64,000 nucleotides of DNA from Legionella micdadei (lineage in GTDB: Bacteria > Pseudomonadota > Gammaproteobacteria > Legionellales > Legionellaceae), in NCBI RefSeq assembly GCF_000953635.1, contig NZ_LN614830.1:487001-551000 (forward strand). Direction: 5' to 3'. The notes beneath the pieces were generated by a model, which did not search any database, was not told the DNA's origin, and worked only from the letters and a program-made list of their open reading frames with translations. Shown here piece after piece: positions 36,887-45,114 of this stretch. Position numbers and translations under genes: made by a program. Within the stretch, counting starts at the first letter, position 1; each line of letters opens with the position of its first letter.

Positions 36887-36901
36887 ATTCGATATTGGAA
36901 T
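36887..36901. promoter_or_regulatory. Candidate LysR-type operator
   Basis: ATTC-N7-GAAT is an inverted repeat with the T-N11-A geometry of LTTR sites. It lies four bases upstream of the LysR gene start and about 90 bases before lrgA. Confidence 0.45.
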
Positions 36902-36987
36902 GATTTTTAGTCTATAAATTCATTTTATTCATAATAGCGAAAAGTGTAAACTTAAATGAAGGAAAAACGATCATAACGACCACATAT

Positions 36988-37365
36988 ATGACATTGAAAT
37001 TTCAACAAAACGCGTTATTCCAAGTCGGCTTAGTCTGCTTATTTTGGCTAGTTTGCGAACTCGTCGCTAATTTTGCCGAACTTCCTTTCTCCGGCGGAAT
37101 TCTTGGCCTAATGGTCGTTTTGTTTCTTCTAATGACAAAGCGCATCAAGCTAGACAATATAAAACGGGGTACGCAATTACTTCTTGGCGACATGTTGCTT
37201 TTTTTTATTCCATCCGTCCTTGGTATATTGAAGCATCGTGAGTTCCTTAGTCTGTTAGGGTTGAAGATTCTTTTTGTTATAGTGCTAAGTACAATTTCTG
37301 TGATGTTAGTCACTGCTGTGGTCGTTGACTATTGTTATCGTTGGAGAATGAAACATGCTCAGTGA
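36988..37365 (+). CDS. LrgA/CidA-family holin-like protein
   Basis: A 125-residue protein of the LrgA/CidA family with four membrane segments (about 10-27, 33-49, 64-82, 90-112). The signature L-P-F-S-G-G-I-L-G-L and the segment G-D-M-L-L-F-F-I-P-S are typical. Members modulate murein hydrolase export, programmed lysis or pyruvate uptake together with LrgB. The ribosome-binding site is weak. Its stop overlaps the lrgB start by 11 bases. Regulation is probably by the divergent LysR protein. Confidence 0.88.
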   Translation: MTLKFQQNALFQVGLVCLFWLVCELVANFAELPFSGGILGLMVVLFLLMTKRIKLDNIKRGTQLLLGDMLLFFIPSVLGILKHREFLSLLGLKILFVIVLSTISVMLVTAVVVDYCYRWRMKHAQ

Positions 37366-38062
37366 TATTCTGGTTGATCCCTGGCTACAAGCAATTTTCT
37401 GGTCGATCATCACGATAGGCATGTATTTTATTACCAAGCGGCTCTATCGTCGCTGGGGATTTTGGTGGCTAATGCCAATTGCTCTCGCACCAATCCTGGT
37501 TGGTAGCATCGTCCTTTTATTGCATGTAAGTTACTTCGATTATTTTCGTGGAACAAAATGGTTGGCGCTGTTACTAGGACCTGCGACTGTTGCTTTTGCA
37601 ATCCCTATTTATGAGCAACGTGCGCTAATTCGCAAGTATTGGCCTGTGCTTATCATTGGTGTCATTGCAGGAAGTTTAACAGCGATATTATCAAGCTGGG
37701 TTTTAGCAACACTTCTGGGGCTTGATGAAAATTTACGCTTAAGCCTATTACCACGCTCTATAAGCACCCCCTTTGCAGTAGAAGTTTCACGCGGAATTGG
37801 GGGGAGTCCTGATTTAACCGCTATCTTTGTTATTATTACGGGGATCTTAGGCGCTGTAATTGGTGAGTTCATCCTAACCCGCTTGTCGTTTAATTCAGCA
37901 CTAGCTAGAGGGGCATTTTTAGGGATTGGAGCACATTCAGCCGGGACTGCCCAGGCGCAGAAAATAGGATATACAGAAGGGGCTATTGCCAGTTTAGTTA
38001 TGATTTTAGTAGGACTTTTAAATGTATTTCTCCTCCCATTCATTAGCCCGCTTTTCAAATAA
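37355..38062 (+). CDS. LrgB/CidB-family membrane protein
   Basis: A 235-residue membrane protein that pairs with the LrgA-type protein. It has seven to eight hydrophobic segments. The conserved block L-L-P-R-S-I-S-T-P-F-A at about 130-140 and G-I-G-A-H-S-A-G-T-A-Q-A near 190-202 are the family signatures. GGAG lies nine bases before the ATG. It completes an operon of two under the divergent LysR regulator. Confidence 0.92.
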   Translation: MLSDILVDPWLQAIFWSIITIGMYFITKRLYRRWGFWWLMPIALAPILVGSIVLLLHVSYFDYFRGTKWLALLLGPATVAFAIPIYEQRALIRKYWPVLIIGVIAGSLTAILSSWVLATLLGLDENLRLSLLPRSISTPFAVEVSRGIGGSPDLTAIFVIITGILGAVIGEFILTRLSFNSALARGAFLGIGAHSAGTAQAQKIGYTEGAIASLVMILVGLLNVFLLPFISPLFK

Positions 38063-38084
38063 ACCCAAGATGATTCAGATAGAG

Positions 38085-38114
38085 CCGGTGTCCTTGTTTT
38101 TTATCAAGACACGG
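38085..38114 (+). terminator. Hairpin after lrgB
   Basis: CCGgTGTCcTTG pairs with CAAGACACGG around a TTTTTTAT loop, with two bulged bases. It overlaps the end of the ATPase remnant on the other strand. Confidence 0.45.
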
Positions 38115-38349
38115 CAGGAAGGATGCCGCCTGTGCGAAGATGCACAATGTCGTTGGGTACCAACTCGTTAGCCGCGATTAATCGCCAATGTAAATCACGA
38201 AGTACTCGCGCTTTTAACGCAAGATGATGGCGTAATAAAGCAAGTACTTTATTAGCGCGCTCTTCCTGAAAAAAACTCAATGCGGAGTTAAATAGTGATA
38301 AGACAACAAAAAGGGCTAATCGATTAAGTTGTTTTTCTTTCAGTACTGC
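38104..38349 (-). pseudogene. Remnant of a P-type ATPase (transmembrane M2/actuator start)
   Basis: A minus-strand stretch of 81 codons has no start codon of its own but reads as one coherent piece of a P-type ATPase. It has a hydrophobic helix ending S-F-F-Q-E-E-R-A-N-K, then R-V-L-R-D with W-R-L-I-A-A-N-E-L-V-P-N-D-I-V, then L-R-T-G-G-I-L-P-A. These match the F-x-Q-E-x-x-A, R-D-G, L-V-P-G-D and P-A-D landmarks of proton/cation-pumping members. The P-G-D is P-N-D and P-A-D is P-A-V, after which a stop follows. No phosphorylation domain is present in the window, so this is a decayed fragment. Confidence 0.7.
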
Positions 38350-38382
38350 TTAATCACTGATAGCTTTTCAGTTCCATAATTG

Positions 38383-38850
38383 TCAATATTTTATCAGGCC
38401 ACGATGCTTACACTCCGCAAGCATCCAACGTAATCCGGCAGTAATATCAGTATGGCTTAAAATACTGGTACTATCTTCAAAAAAACGGGCTTCACCCTCA
38501 TAGCATCCAGTGATTGTGCCGTATTTATCATGCCAAAAATAGGTATAAATTAACTCAGTATAATTTGATGTAGACTCAGTGATTGCCCCTAACGGAACAA
38601 ATTCTTTCTCGTGCGCATGAGCCCCCAGTTCCTCATTAAGCTCACGGATTATTGCTTGAATAGGCCGCTCTTGTCTTTCAATTTTGCCACCGAATTCACA
38701 AAGATAACCAGGATAAGCGCTCCAATCATGCCCTCGTTTTTGAAGCAAGATGCGATTATCTTTGGTTAATACAAGGCAGCCTACAAACTGCTTAGGATAA
38801 TGGCTTTCATTGATGTCTGATTCCATGATTAATTTGACAATTGCAGACAT
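38383..38850 (-). CDS. Nudix hydrolase
   Basis: A 155-residue Nudix protein that hydrolyses a nucleoside diphosphate linked to another moiety. The Nudix box is complete: Gly55-x5-Glu61-x7-Arg69-Glu70-x2-Glu73-Glu74-x-Gly76. The segment L-L-Q-K-R-G and C-E-F-G-G-K-I resemble the MutT/8-oxo-dGTPase-like branch, but the substrate cannot be set by sequence. AGGA lies about ten bases before the ATG. A second in-frame ATG 24 bases later is possible. It follows usp on the same strand with a 67-base gap. Confidence 0.88.
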   Translation of the reverse strand: MSAIVKLIMESDINESHYPKQFVGCLVLTKDNRILLQKRGHDWSAYPGYLCEFGGKIERQERPIQAIIRELNEELGAHAHEKEFVPLGAITESTSNYTELIYTYFWHDKYGTITGCYEGEARFFEDSTSILSHTDITAGLRWMLAECKHRGLIKY

Positions 38851-38917
38851 AATATTGTTGTCCTAACTTGGATAATGTCTTTAAAAAGAACTAGAAATTC
38901 GATGCCCGGCTTTAACA

Positions 38918-39343
38918 TTAACCTCTAATAAGGAGTACAGGAAAAGTTGCAAGCCGAATAACGCCTTCTGCCACACTCCCCATCAGCACATGACTTAATC
39001 CTTGACGTCCATGCGTCCCTATAACAACGATATCAGCTGACCATATTTCTGCTTCTTTTACAATTTTTTCATCAACTCGCCCTTCTGCTTCAACTAATAG
39101 TGTTTCGAACTTGATTTTTGAGCGCTGGGCAATTTCTTTCATAGAATTTAAAACTTTCTCACCATTGTTTTTATAAAATGTCATCTGTTCATTATAATCA
39201 AGATCGTCATGTATAAATGGTTTGTATACGTGGATAATCCGCAATTTTCCCTTTTGGTTTTCAGCAAGATGAAGGGCCTCATTTAAGGCTAAAACGGAAG
39301 TATGGCTATCATCCACTGCCACCATAATCTTTTTATAGGACAT
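38918..39343 (-). CDS. Universal stress protein, UspA family
   Basis: A 141-residue single-domain Usp. The ATP-binding signature G-2x-G-9x-G-S is present as Gly109, Gly112, Gly122-Ser123 and the start K-K-I-M-V-A-V-D-D is typical, so it is of the ATP-binding type. AAGGAG precedes the ATG. It is divergent from the cNMP-binding fusion gene and upstream of the Nudix gene on its own strand, which suggests a stress-related unit. Confidence 0.93.
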   Translation of the reverse strand: MSYKKIMVAVDDSHTSVLALNEALHLAENQKGKLRIIHVYKPFIHDDLDYNEQMTFYKNNGEKVLNSMKEIAQRSKIKFETLLVEAEGRVDEKIVKEAEIWSADIVVIGTHGRQGLSHVLMGSVAEGVIRLATFPVLLIRG

Positions 39344-39496
39344 GAAATCTCCTTATAGTCCTGTGTCGTAATATAAAGAAGCTTAACATAAAGCAATATA
39401 GGGATTCCAAGAGGGCGCCGGAGAATAAGGCCATTTTTTTGTGGATAAGAAGCTAAACTTATAGAGTTAAATACAACTTGGCAAGGAAATATATTC

Positions 39497-41479
39497 GTGG
39501 ATAAATATATCAATATATTAAATCGGATATTTCCCTTTTCTTACTTAGAGAAAGAAGAAAAAATAGAGCTTATCAGACATGCTAAATACACTATTTATCC
39601 AAAAAAATTTGTACTTTGTAAAGCAGGGTCAACTAAAAAGCTTAATTATCTATTTCTGTTACTTAAAGGCAGCGTATCCGTTATCTTAGATAATGTTACT
39701 ATAGGTCACATCGAAGCGCCTGCTTATTTTGGCGAACGTGCAGTTTTTTTTCAGCAACCCCGTAAAGCGACAATTATGGCAGATAAAGGAGTGGAATGCT
39801 TGATCGTTGATAGTCAGTGTATCAAGAACTTAATTAACAGTAACTTCAATTTTTGCTACGCTTTCGCATCCTCTTTTCGCAACAAACACAATCTATTCGA
39901 TAATTATGACCATTTTGTCAATTTGTTGAAGCAAAGAAAAATGGTTCACATTGAACAACTATTACCTGACTATAAACGGCTTTCCCCTGTTTTACATAAG
40001 TATTGCACGCAGGAAAAAATCGATTATTACGTACTTAGTTATGTGGTATCGAGGCTTCCGGAACAGTTATCTTCATTAAGCCAATTGATATTAGCATTAG
40101 ATTTACCAACACAGTATAAGAAGATTCAGAATATCATTAAAATTGAGACCCCTGCAAAAGTTAAACGTAATTTTTATGAGCTTCTTCCGGGGCGAATATT
40201 TGCTGCATTACGCGATGAACACACTGATTATATTGATATTGTTACTAAGTTATGTGCCTATACCATCGAATCGAAAAAAATTGTTGCGCGCTTGATAAAA
40301 AAACCATCGGCTATCCAGTTATTAGCAAATTATTATTATGGCAGCGCAAAAGATAAAGAGCTAATCGACAGAAAAACAACGGAATTACCTTTTACTGTAA
40401 GTGAATTAGCACGATTACGAAGTATTTATAAAAATAATTTACTCAATAGACTTTATGAAATGGTTTCCCAAAATGGCAATATACAAGTGCAATTTATTGC
40501 CTCGGATATTCGTTATTATTCGGATATTACGGAGTTATGGATAGAACAAATTAGCAACTTACTGAATAAACATTTCTCCAATTACCTTATTGATGAAGGA
40601 ATTGACATCCATATTATATCGAGTAATACCCATTCGGTTTTAAACTGCTTGTCTCCCTGGGTTCATAAACATGCAAGTGCAATCGTAGATCGAGACCAGT
40701 TTTCTGAATTAGAAAATACAACAGACCGGTTATACGCAGCTGTCCAAAAACTACTGGCTACCAATCCTGAAATGATAAAAGACCGGAGAAAGATTGAAAA
40801 AAGGTACGGTATTTTTCGACTCGATAATCCTGGTTTAACAAGTATCACAGTTAGTGTGATTGATTTGGGTAAATTATCGCGACACATCGATCCTTATCTA
40901 CGCCAATTCTATTCTAAGAAAAAATCAATTTTATTTAATATTGATTATGCTTTTGGTAAACAGGCAGAACCCATTATTCGCAACCTTATACTATTATTCG
41001 GTAAAAAAATTAAAAGCTTATCTATCTTAGGTAAGGCAGGAAGTATTGTTGGAGAGCGTGGCGAATTAATGTTGCCAAATCGCTTTATTATTCAAGAAAA
41101 TGATGTGGTTTATCCCATTACAACCGTTGATCTGAATGAGCAAGATTTCCGTGATCTCGGTTGGCAACGCAAAGTTCATTGTGGACCGATGTTGACTGTT
41201 TTAGGGACCTTAATGCAGAACTCCGAAATGTTATGGTTTTATCGCCATTTTTGGAAAGCAATTGGCGTAGAAATGGAAGGGGGTTATTTTTTGCAAGAAA
41301 TAAGCCGAGCTAAAATACAAAATTTAATCGATCCTAATATTATTTTGCGTTTTGCATATTATATTTCCGATACCCCCCTAAATGAGGGAAAGACATTGGC
41401 CTGCAAATTGACATTGCAAGAAGGTTTGCCTGCTGTGTATTCGATAACACGTATAATATTAAAAAAAATCATAATGTAA
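39497..41479 (+). CDS. Cyclic-nucleotide-binding protein with nucleoside-phosphorylase-like C-terminus
   Basis: A 660-residue protein. Residues about 15-120 form a cNMP-binding domain whose phosphate cassette F-G-E-R-A-V-F-F-Q-Q-P-R-K-A-T keeps the key Glu and Arg. A helical middle (about 130-330) is unrecognised. The C-terminus (about 480-640) has G-K-A-G-S-I-V-G-E-R-G, P-N-R-F and GVEMEGG at 590-596 followed by a late S-D, which resemble the core of the nucleoside phosphorylase/nucleosidase superfamily. The start is a GTG with AAGGA nine bases upstream. It is divergent from usp. A cNMP-gated nucleosidase is an inference; the middle region is unlike anything I know. Confidence 0.7.
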   Translation: MDKYINILNRIFPFSYLEKEEKIELIRHAKYTIYPKKFVLCKAGSTKKLNYLFLLLKGSVSVILDNVTIGHIEAPAYFGERAVFFQQPRKATIMADKGVECLIVDSQCIKNLINSNFNFCYAFASSFRNKHNLFDNYDHFVNLLKQRKMVHIEQLLPDYKRLSPVLHKYCTQEKIDYYVLSYVVSRLPEQLSSLSQLILALDLPTQYKKIQNIIKIETPAKVKRNFYELLPGRIFAALRDEHTDYIDIVTKLCAYTIESKKIVARLIKKPSAIQLLANYYYGSAKDKELIDRKTTELPFTVSELARLRSIYKNNLLNRLYEMVSQNGNIQVQFIASDIRYYSDITELWIEQISNLLNKHFSNYLIDEGIDIHIISSNTHSVLNCLSPWVHKHASAIVDRDQFSELENTTDRLYAAVQKLLATNPEMIKDRRKIEKRYGIFRLDNPGLTSITVSVIDLGKLSRHIDPYLRQFYSKKKSILFNIDYAFGKQAEPIIRNLILLFGKKIKSLSILGKAGSIVGERGELMLPNRFIIQENDVVYPITTVDLNEQDFRDLGWQRKVHCGPMLTVLGTLMQNSEMLWFYRHFWKAIGVEMEGGYFLQEISRAKIQNLIDPNIILRFAYYISDTPLNEGKTLACKLTLQEGLPAVYSITRIILKKIIM

Positions 41480-41882
41480 GGGTAAAAAATTATTCAACTC
41501 ATTGAATTGTAAAATTAACCAATGACCTAGAAGCGATTCTTTCAACTGTACCAGTTAACCAAAAATTACTCTAAATTATTAAATTCGATTAAAATACCTA
41601 ACAAGCCTGCAGTCATATTTCAGGGGTAATCGTAATTTACTTAGTTACTAATCTCCCTTAGATATTTCATTGCTATGATTAATTTTTTGTCAGTCTGGAT
41701 TGGATTGAACTAAACTTATCGAAAGTTGGTAATTTTTAGCTGGGGATGAGTAATATGAAACACGAAAAATTTATTCGGGGTTTGGCATGTTCATCCCAGG
41801 TCGATTTGACCTCGCATTGCTGACAGAACTTGTCACATACTCTTCTTAAAATGGCCTTGTTTGACTTACGAGGAGTATTAAT
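41480..41882. other. 403-base spacer upstream of the GyrI-like gene
   Basis: No gene is recognised. Two short inverted repeats (41798-41812 and 41821-41835) lie just before the next gene. Only a 22-codon frame at about 41756 is open, and it has no support. Confidence 0.5.
41798..41835. promoter_or_regulatory. Pair of short inverted repeats, possible operators
   Basis: AGGTC-N5-GACCT (41798-41812) and TGACA-N5-TGTCA (41821-41835) share the same 5-5-5 geometry with centres 23 bases apart. They lie 48-85 bases before the GyrI-like start, a plausible regulator site. Confidence 0.3.
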
Positions 41883-42356
41883 ATGACATTTAAGGAACCA
41901 AAATTAACCACTCTCGATAGCTTCCTTATTTCGGGGCTAAGTGTGAGGACAAAAAATAGCGAGGAATTCAATCAGAACACGGCTAAGTTACCTAAGCTTT
42001 GGGAGGAGTTTTCACTGGTAGCAAATCGATTAACGCACTTCACAAAAAATTCTGAGATTTTCGGTGTATACACGGATTACGAATCGGATGCCACAGACTA
42101 CTATAAAGTAACGGTTGGAATGTCTACCGAAAAGAGTGTGCCTGAGTTCTCTACGGTTAAAATTCATCCAGGTAATTATTTGGTTTTTAGCGGGAAAGGG
42201 GTAATGCCTAAGACAGTGATAGAAACCTGGTTAAGAATTTGGACTTATTTTGAATCATGTACTGAGTACAAACGCAATTATATTTCTGATTTTGAGCACT
42301 ATCGTGGGGATGAGGTTAATATTTATATTGGCGCTTCATATAATCCACTAAATTAG
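41883..42356 (+). CDS. GyrI-like / AraC effector-binding domain protein
   Basis: A 157-residue stand-alone GyrI-like small-molecule-binding domain (PF14526/PF06445 type). Visible landmarks are I-F-G-V-Y-T-D-Y near 57-64, Y-L-V-F-S-G-K-G near 99-106, W-L-R-I-W-T-Y-F near 117-124 and the closing Y-I-S-D-F-E-H-Y with I-Y-I. Such proteins bind drugs or other hydrophobic ligands; here there is no DNA-binding domain. GAGGAG precedes the ATG. Its last 41 bases overlap the convergent DUF2235 gene. Confidence 0.8.
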   Translation: MTFKEPKLTTLDSFLISGLSVRTKNSEEFNQNTAKLPKLWEEFSLVANRLTHFTKNSEIFGVYTDYESDATDYYKVTVGMSTEKSVPEFSTVKIHPGNYLVFSGKGVMPKTVIETWLRIWTYFESCTEYKRNYISDFEHYRGDEVNIYIGASYNPLN

Positions 42357-43353
42357 TTGGGCGATAATGTTCATCATTCAAGTAACGATCAATGACAGTG
42401 GGATGTAAAGATTGACAACTTTCCTTCTCAGGGTTTTTTATTCTCTGATCGATTTTACGATGATAGGGAGGGATAAGGCGATAAAAACCGGTTCTTGATT
42501 TACCACAAGGTTGCATAAAATTTGGTTTAATATCGAGAGGGTTAAGACCTAAACCGGCTGCCATCGCCTTATCTGCCATCCATTGAAGAGCAATATCGGA
42601 TAAGCCCGTAGCGACATAGCCTCCGCCGACATCTGCGTGAACGCCGACAAACCAAACCTGCTCAAGGGTTTGGTGAGTATCTTTTCTATCTTTTTCCCAT
42701 AATGCTGGTTGAAAATAAAGGCGTTGTTCATCGATGGCAACTGCGTGATAAGCGTATTCGACAATGGAACTAAGATGATAATCATGGAAGCTATGGCGTT
42801 TGGTAAAGATACCATTCAATAAGAGGGGATTTCCTAAACTACCGACAGTATCCCATACCCCAATGAATTTGATGGGGGTAATGTCTTCAACGGCATAAGT
42901 CCGACGGAAAAGGGTTGACTCAATCAAACGAGGGTGGGATGCCAGTGAACGCGAGCTATAAAGCTCGAAGCCCTGTTGAACTTGATCAATCGCATTAAGG
43001 CGAAGAATGCCGCAATTTCGGATCATCCCCGCTAATGTCCTTACTGTAAAAGCACCGCGGCTAAAGCCAAAAAAGAATAACTCATCGCCAATTTCATAAT
43101 TGTGAATAAGATAGCGATAAGCATTCAACATGTTTTCTGATAAACCGTTTCCGGTTATTCCGTCAATGAGGCGCCTGAGTCGATTGCCATGGGTACCGAT
43201 CCCAGTTTCGTAAAACATTAATTGCTTAATCCCTGCACTGACTTCTGATACAGCGCCAGCAATTTTAGTGACATTGGTTTTTACGGGTAACCCATTGATT
43301 TCATTATCTGGAACATCCCATGTTCCGTCACAGCAGATTACGATACGTTTCAC
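42316..43353 (-). CDS. DUF2235 alpha/beta hydrolase (Tle1-like phospholipase family)
   Basis: A 345-residue protein of the DUF2235 family, which includes phospholipase effectors. It opens K-R-I-V-I-C-C-D-G-T-W-D, the family's N-terminal signature, and has the nucleophile elbow GFSRG with Ser98. The W-D-T-V-G segment and V-G-V-H-A-D-V-G-G-G-Y with Asp and His complete a likely triad. A GTG at 43353 with AAAGGA seven bases upstream is preferred to a GTG at 43377. No secretion signal is seen. It overlaps the convergent GyrI-like gene by 41 bases. Lipase activity is inferred from family. Confidence 0.85.
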   Translation of the reverse strand: MKRIVICCDGTWDVPDNEINGLPVKTNVTKIAGAVSEVSAGIKQLMFYETGIGTHGNRLRRLIDGITGNGLSENMLNAYRYLIHNYEIGDELFFFGFSRGAFTVRTLAGMIRNCGILRLNAIDQVQQGFELYSSRSLASHPRLIESTLFRRTYAVEDITPIKFIGVWDTVGSLGNPLLLNGIFTKRHSFHDYHLSSIVEYAYHAVAIDEQRLYFQPALWEKDRKDTHQTLEQVWFVGVHADVGGGYVATGLSDIALQWMADKAMAAGLGLNPLDIKPNFMQPCGKSRTGFYRLIPPYHRKIDQRIKNPEKESCQSLHPTVIDRYLNDEHYRPTNLVDYMKRQYKY

Positions 43354-43520
43354 GAAGCAATCCTTTAATAAGTACACTCACTATTATCCACAAAATTGCA
43401 TGGAGAGAAATAGATTTTATCGGACAAAAGTGCAATATCATGCCACTATGGGTTAATGTGATACTGTGTTTCTGAGCAAATTATAGTCATCTTGAGTAAA
43501 GGTGCAGAAGGAAGATAATA

Positions 43521-43549
43521 TTGACAATTGCTTATTAATTAAGCATAAT
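43521..43549 (+). promoter_or_regulatory. Near-consensus sigma-70 promoter
   Basis: TTGACA (43521-43526), a 17-base spacer and CATAAT (43544-43549) match sigma-70 almost perfectly. Transcription should start near 43556, which places an ATG at 43548 outside the message and fixes the ATG at 43572 as the start. Confidence 0.75.
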
Positions 43550-43571
43550 GATCTCTTTTTGGGTTTTAATC

Positions 43572-44507
43572 ATGCCAGCTATCAGCAATTTTGAACATTT
43601 TTTGTTGACAGAGGTTCGCCATACCTATAGCGGATATGCCATTAGAATGGGTATACCCGTTATCCCGCAAAAACAACGTGGGCAAATATGTAAGCTAAAT
43701 GCTCTAAGCGTTGTTTTAAATTCCTTACATCACACTTATGGTGAGGTTCAACCTTTCCCCATAAGAAAAGATAAAGATCCCTTAAATTGGATGTCAATTC
43801 GCCAGCTTGCTAAAACTTATTATGGTTCAAAGGTCGGCGAAGTTTATAGTGCAAAAATTCTGGCTGCCATTGCTGCTGATTGTGGCTTTAAAGAGGTAAC
43901 CATTTCTCATGCAGTTTATTTTGATGATTACGTAAAAATGGTTACTTCGACCATTGAGGCTGGTGAGCTCCCGATCCTTTTTTATGATATTGATGAAAAT
44001 GGTGAGCCGGCGAAAATGAACAGTTTCCGTGAACATGCGACAGTCGTAGCAGGTTATTTCATAAATAAAAATGCAGAATTGTGTTTTATCGTCAGTCAAT
44101 GGGGAAAATTTTATTGGGCAAAAGCTGAAGACATATTTGACTCGGCAAGCCAGTTGTCTCCTTGCAGGAAGCCTGAAGTATTTTATAAATATGGTGCAGA
44201 GTGGTATTGCATGAATGATATGAAATATTATCCTCCTGAGCTTTTTGCGAAGCCTCCTTCTGAGCGAAGGGCAGCATCTGCTTTGCCCGAAGTAGATGGC
44301 GGCTTAAAAAATAAGATTGTTATTGTTAGGAAACCACGGCCTGCTTACAACCATTCATTCTGGTCTCAAAGCTTGACTGCTTTAACGCCTCAGCATCCGA
44401 TCGTTTATTCACGAAATATTTGGTCGAAAAAAATATTATTAGTGAAGATCAGGTTGTCGAAAGCGTCTCAAGCCCTATTATCTAGCCTGTGTTGGATAGA
44501 AAGTTAG
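43572..44507 (+). CDS. Papain-like cysteine peptidase-like protein, possible effector
   Basis: A 311-residue protein without signal peptide or membrane segments. Q-I-C-K-L-N-A-L places Gln38 and Cys40 as in papain-like enzymes, and R-E-H-A-T-V-V-A-G-Y with His155 followed by S-Q-W-G-K-F-Y-W supplies the histidine and a possible polar partner. The pattern recalls C39-like and other papain-fold peptidases and acyltransferases, but no family was recognised. The C-terminal 100 residues are basic and Pro-rich. The start is set by the strong promoter just upstream. Cytoplasmic enzyme or secreted effector are both open. Confidence 0.7.
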   Translation: MPAISNFEHFLLTEVRHTYSGYAIRMGIPVIPQKQRGQICKLNALSVVLNSLHHTYGEVQPFPIRKDKDPLNWMSIRQLAKTYYGSKVGEVYSAKILAAIAADCGFKEVTISHAVYFDDYVKMVTSTIEAGELPILFYDIDENGEPAKMNSFREHATVVAGYFINKNAELCFIVSQWGKFYWAKAEDIFDSASQLSPCRKPEVFYKYGAEWYCMNDMKYYPPELFAKPPSERRAASALPEVDGGLKNKIVIVRKPRPAYNHSFWSQSLTALTPQHPIVYSRNIWSKKILLVKIRLSKASQALLSSLCWIES

Positions 44508-44547
44508 GTTATAATCCTTTCTCTAAAAATTTTCGGGAGCGAGTTGT

Positions 44548-45114
44548 ATGTCTACGCCCAATGTTGATTTTTCGTTTCGCAAAGTCGATAAAAAAGATTA
44601 CGAACGGGTATGTGGTTGGTTAAAAAAAGATCACGTCAAGCCTTATTTTTACGATGAGGGTTTAGCAAATACACTTAACAATCTCCATTTGTTTGTGAAC
44701 GGTAAAAATCACAATGGAAGATACAGTTTCGAGCACTGGATTGCTTCCCTACAAAATCAACCATTTGCTTTTTTGATGACCTCAACAATTGACGGTCCTT
44801 ATGATGAACAGGATGATTATGATAAATGGTATGAGGAGGGTAAGGAAACAGTAAGTTTAGATCTGCTCATTGGGGAGGAAGCATTTCTAGGTCGAGGCTT
44901 AGCTGCAAAAATGATTCGTGCGTTTCTTTTAGACAAATTCTCGCATGCGGATAAAATTATCATTGATCCGGCTGAAGAAAATGCACGTGCTGTGCATGTT
45001 TACGAGAAAGCAGGGTTTAAAAAAGTTGAACGTTTTTTTCCAAAGATGGATCCCATTCCCCATTGGATGATGATTTTAGATATGCAGGCATTGTTAAAAG
45101 GGACTAATGCGTAG
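44548..45114 (+). CDS. GNAT acetyltransferase (AAC(6')/IucB-like)
   Basis: A 188-residue N-acetyltransferase of the Acetyltransf_8 type, which includes aminoglycoside 6'-acetyltransferases and siderophore acetylases. Landmarks are F-R-K-V-D-K-K-D-Y near 10-18, L-G-R-G-L-A-A-K-M-I near 115-124 for acetyl-CoA binding, and A-R-A-V-H-V-Y-E-K-A-G-F near 145-156. GGGAG lies eight bases before the ATG. It ends in an 11-base overlap with the convergent methyltransferase gene. The acceptor is unknown; antibiotic resistance should not be assumed. Confidence 0.85.
   Translation: MSTPNVDFSFRKVDKKDYERVCGWLKKDHVKPYFYDEGLANTLNNLHLFVNGKNHNGRYSFEHWIASLQNQPFAFLMTSTIDGPYDEQDDYDKWYEEGKETVSLDLLIGEEAFLGRGLAAKMIRAFLLDKFSHADKIIIDPAEENARAVHVYEKAGFKKVERFFPKMDPIPHWMMILDMQALLKGTNA

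Noticed and set aside
43548-43571. Upstream ATG for the papain-like gene
   Set aside because: It lies on the -10 element of a near-consensus promoter and would not be transcribed.
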